38,799 nucleotides of DNA, from positions 1-38,799 of the forward strand of contig JAKBNN010000082.1 in the NCBI GenBank assembly GCA_021831025.1. Reading direction: 5' to 3'. This DNA is from a bacterium (lineage in GTDB: Bacteria > SZUA-79 > Acidulodesulfobacterales > Acidulodesulfobacteraceae). A program made the position numbers and the translations under genes. Below the pieces are notes generated by a model. The model saw nothing but the letters and a program-made list of their open reading frames with translations. It had not been told where the DNA came from and did not search any database. This document shows positions 38,368 through 38,799 of the stretch, one piece after another; the stretch's first letter is position 1, and every line of letters starts with the position of its first letter.

Positions 38368-38799
38368 TTATAAAGTATCCTCGATATTTTCTACCTCATC
38401 CGCCTTTTTAGAAGCGGCCCTGCTAAACATGTCAAGTTCGCCGGACGAGTGCATGATATCTTCGGAAGACGAAGTTGCATGCAAGATTTGTAAATATTGA
38501 AGAATGGTAACAAAAAATAGTCCGCCTATCATATTGCCTATGATAGTTAAAGGAACATAAGGATAAAGCCATGAAAGGTATGATATATGGGAACCGGTAT
38601 TAATAGCGATTAAAATTTCGGATGAAGCAACGACGATGTGGCTGAATGAATTTAAAAAAATTAAAAAACCGACAATCCATATTATAAAAATTCTCGCAAG
38701 GGTGCCGCTTGAGGCAATTAAAAGCCATGTCATAAGCGTAATCAGCCATCCGGCAAAAATTGCGCTTAAAACCATTACAAACGGACTTTTACTCATGAT
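38368..38799 (-). CDS. Formate/nitrite transporter family protein (N-terminus outside window)
   Basis: The frame runs off the right edge, so only about 143 C-terminal residues are seen. Hydrophobic helices with SAIFAGWLITLMTWLLIAS, WIVGFLIFLNSFSHIVVASSEILIA and PLTIIGNMIGGLFFVTILQYLQI match the last helices of FNT pentameric channels (FocA, NirC, HSC). Diagnostic points are the central-pore His in FSHIVVAS and the GN...GG pair of the broken helix. A charged cytoplasmic tail ends the protein. FNT members conduct formate, nitrite or hydrosulfide. Its position upstream of an sHdr cluster, in the same direction, makes a sulfur substrate conceivable but unproven. Confidence 0.85.
   Translation of the reverse strand: MMSKSPFVMVLSAIFAGWLITLMTWLLIASSGTLARIFIIWIVGFLIFLNSFSHIVVASSEILIAINTGSHISYLSWLYPYVPLTIIGNMIGGLFFVTILQYLQILHATSSSEDIMHSSGELDMFSRAASKKADEVENIEDTL

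Noticed and set aside
1..38799. CRISPR array
   Set aside because: No series of equally spaced direct repeats with unique spacers; the repeats seen are palindromes or short tandem pairs.

Overview
The window divides into two parts at a tRNA gene. From the left edge to about 12.4 kb it is an accessory, mosaic region. From there to the right edge it is a densely packed core chromosome read almost entirely on the minus strand. The DNA is AT-rich and Gram-negative in content (PilMNOPQ with an outer-membrane secretin, GlnD, EF-P, AccBC). The right end carries a complete sulfur-oxidation type heterodisulfide-reductase (sHdr) gene set. This fits an uncultured sulfur-metabolising, deltaproteobacterium-like lineage; Acidulodesulfobacterales-type genomes are one possibility. 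That assignment is an inference from gene content, and no rRNA is present to settle it.

Accessory part (1-12.5 kb). It opens with a cut-off DUF4064-like membrane protein, a DUF4352-like exported protein and an unrecognised, possibly nuclease-like protein. Next come a decayed integrase tail interrupted by a palindromic insert, a GIY-YIG protein and rmuC. A tight four-gene defence operon follows (4285-9102): 5-methylcytosine methyltransferase, HaeII-family restriction endonuclease, Vsr mismatch nickase and an RloC-like ATPase with a CxxC hook. A gene-poor stretch rich in perfect palindromes then leads to a sigma-54-type promoter in front of a damaged type IV pilin gene. That gene runs into the 3' remnant of an IS200/IS605 tnpB. 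A tyrosine integrase, a set of arm-site-like repeats and tRNA-Gly(CCC) close the region, so it looks like one end of a tRNA-targeted genomic island whose other end lies outside the window.

Core part (12.5-38.8 kb, minus strand except one gene). In transcription order there are: folE2-aroC-aroK-aroB-xerD-glnD (tetrahydrofolate/queuosine-type pterin chemistry, shikimate pathway, chromosome dimer resolution, nitrogen signalling); a small TPR protein; a proline peptidase; efp; accB-accC (start of fatty-acid synthesis); and gcvH with a LipM/LplA-type lipoyl-transfer enzyme. Upstream of folE2 lies pilMNOPQ, which is divergent from a GT39-type membrane glycosyltransferase. The right end holds hdrC1-hdrB1-hdrA-hyp-hdrC2-hdrB2, the canonical sHdr order, preceded by a truncated formate/nitrite-family channel.

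The most striking pattern is a family of about 35-39 bp palindromes with arm GGGGTCTGATTT. Two perfect copies lie between genes, where they can act as terminators. Three more are inserted in the same reading frame inside three neighbouring essential-pathway genes (aroK, aroC, folE2), adding a related peptide of the form KxSDxxxDxF to each enzyme. This resembles the protein-coding palindromic elements known from Rickettsia and Wolbachia. A second, unrelated palindrome family (GTCATTCCCGC...GCGGGAATCCAG) decorates intergenic DNA, including a gap inside the sHdr operon.
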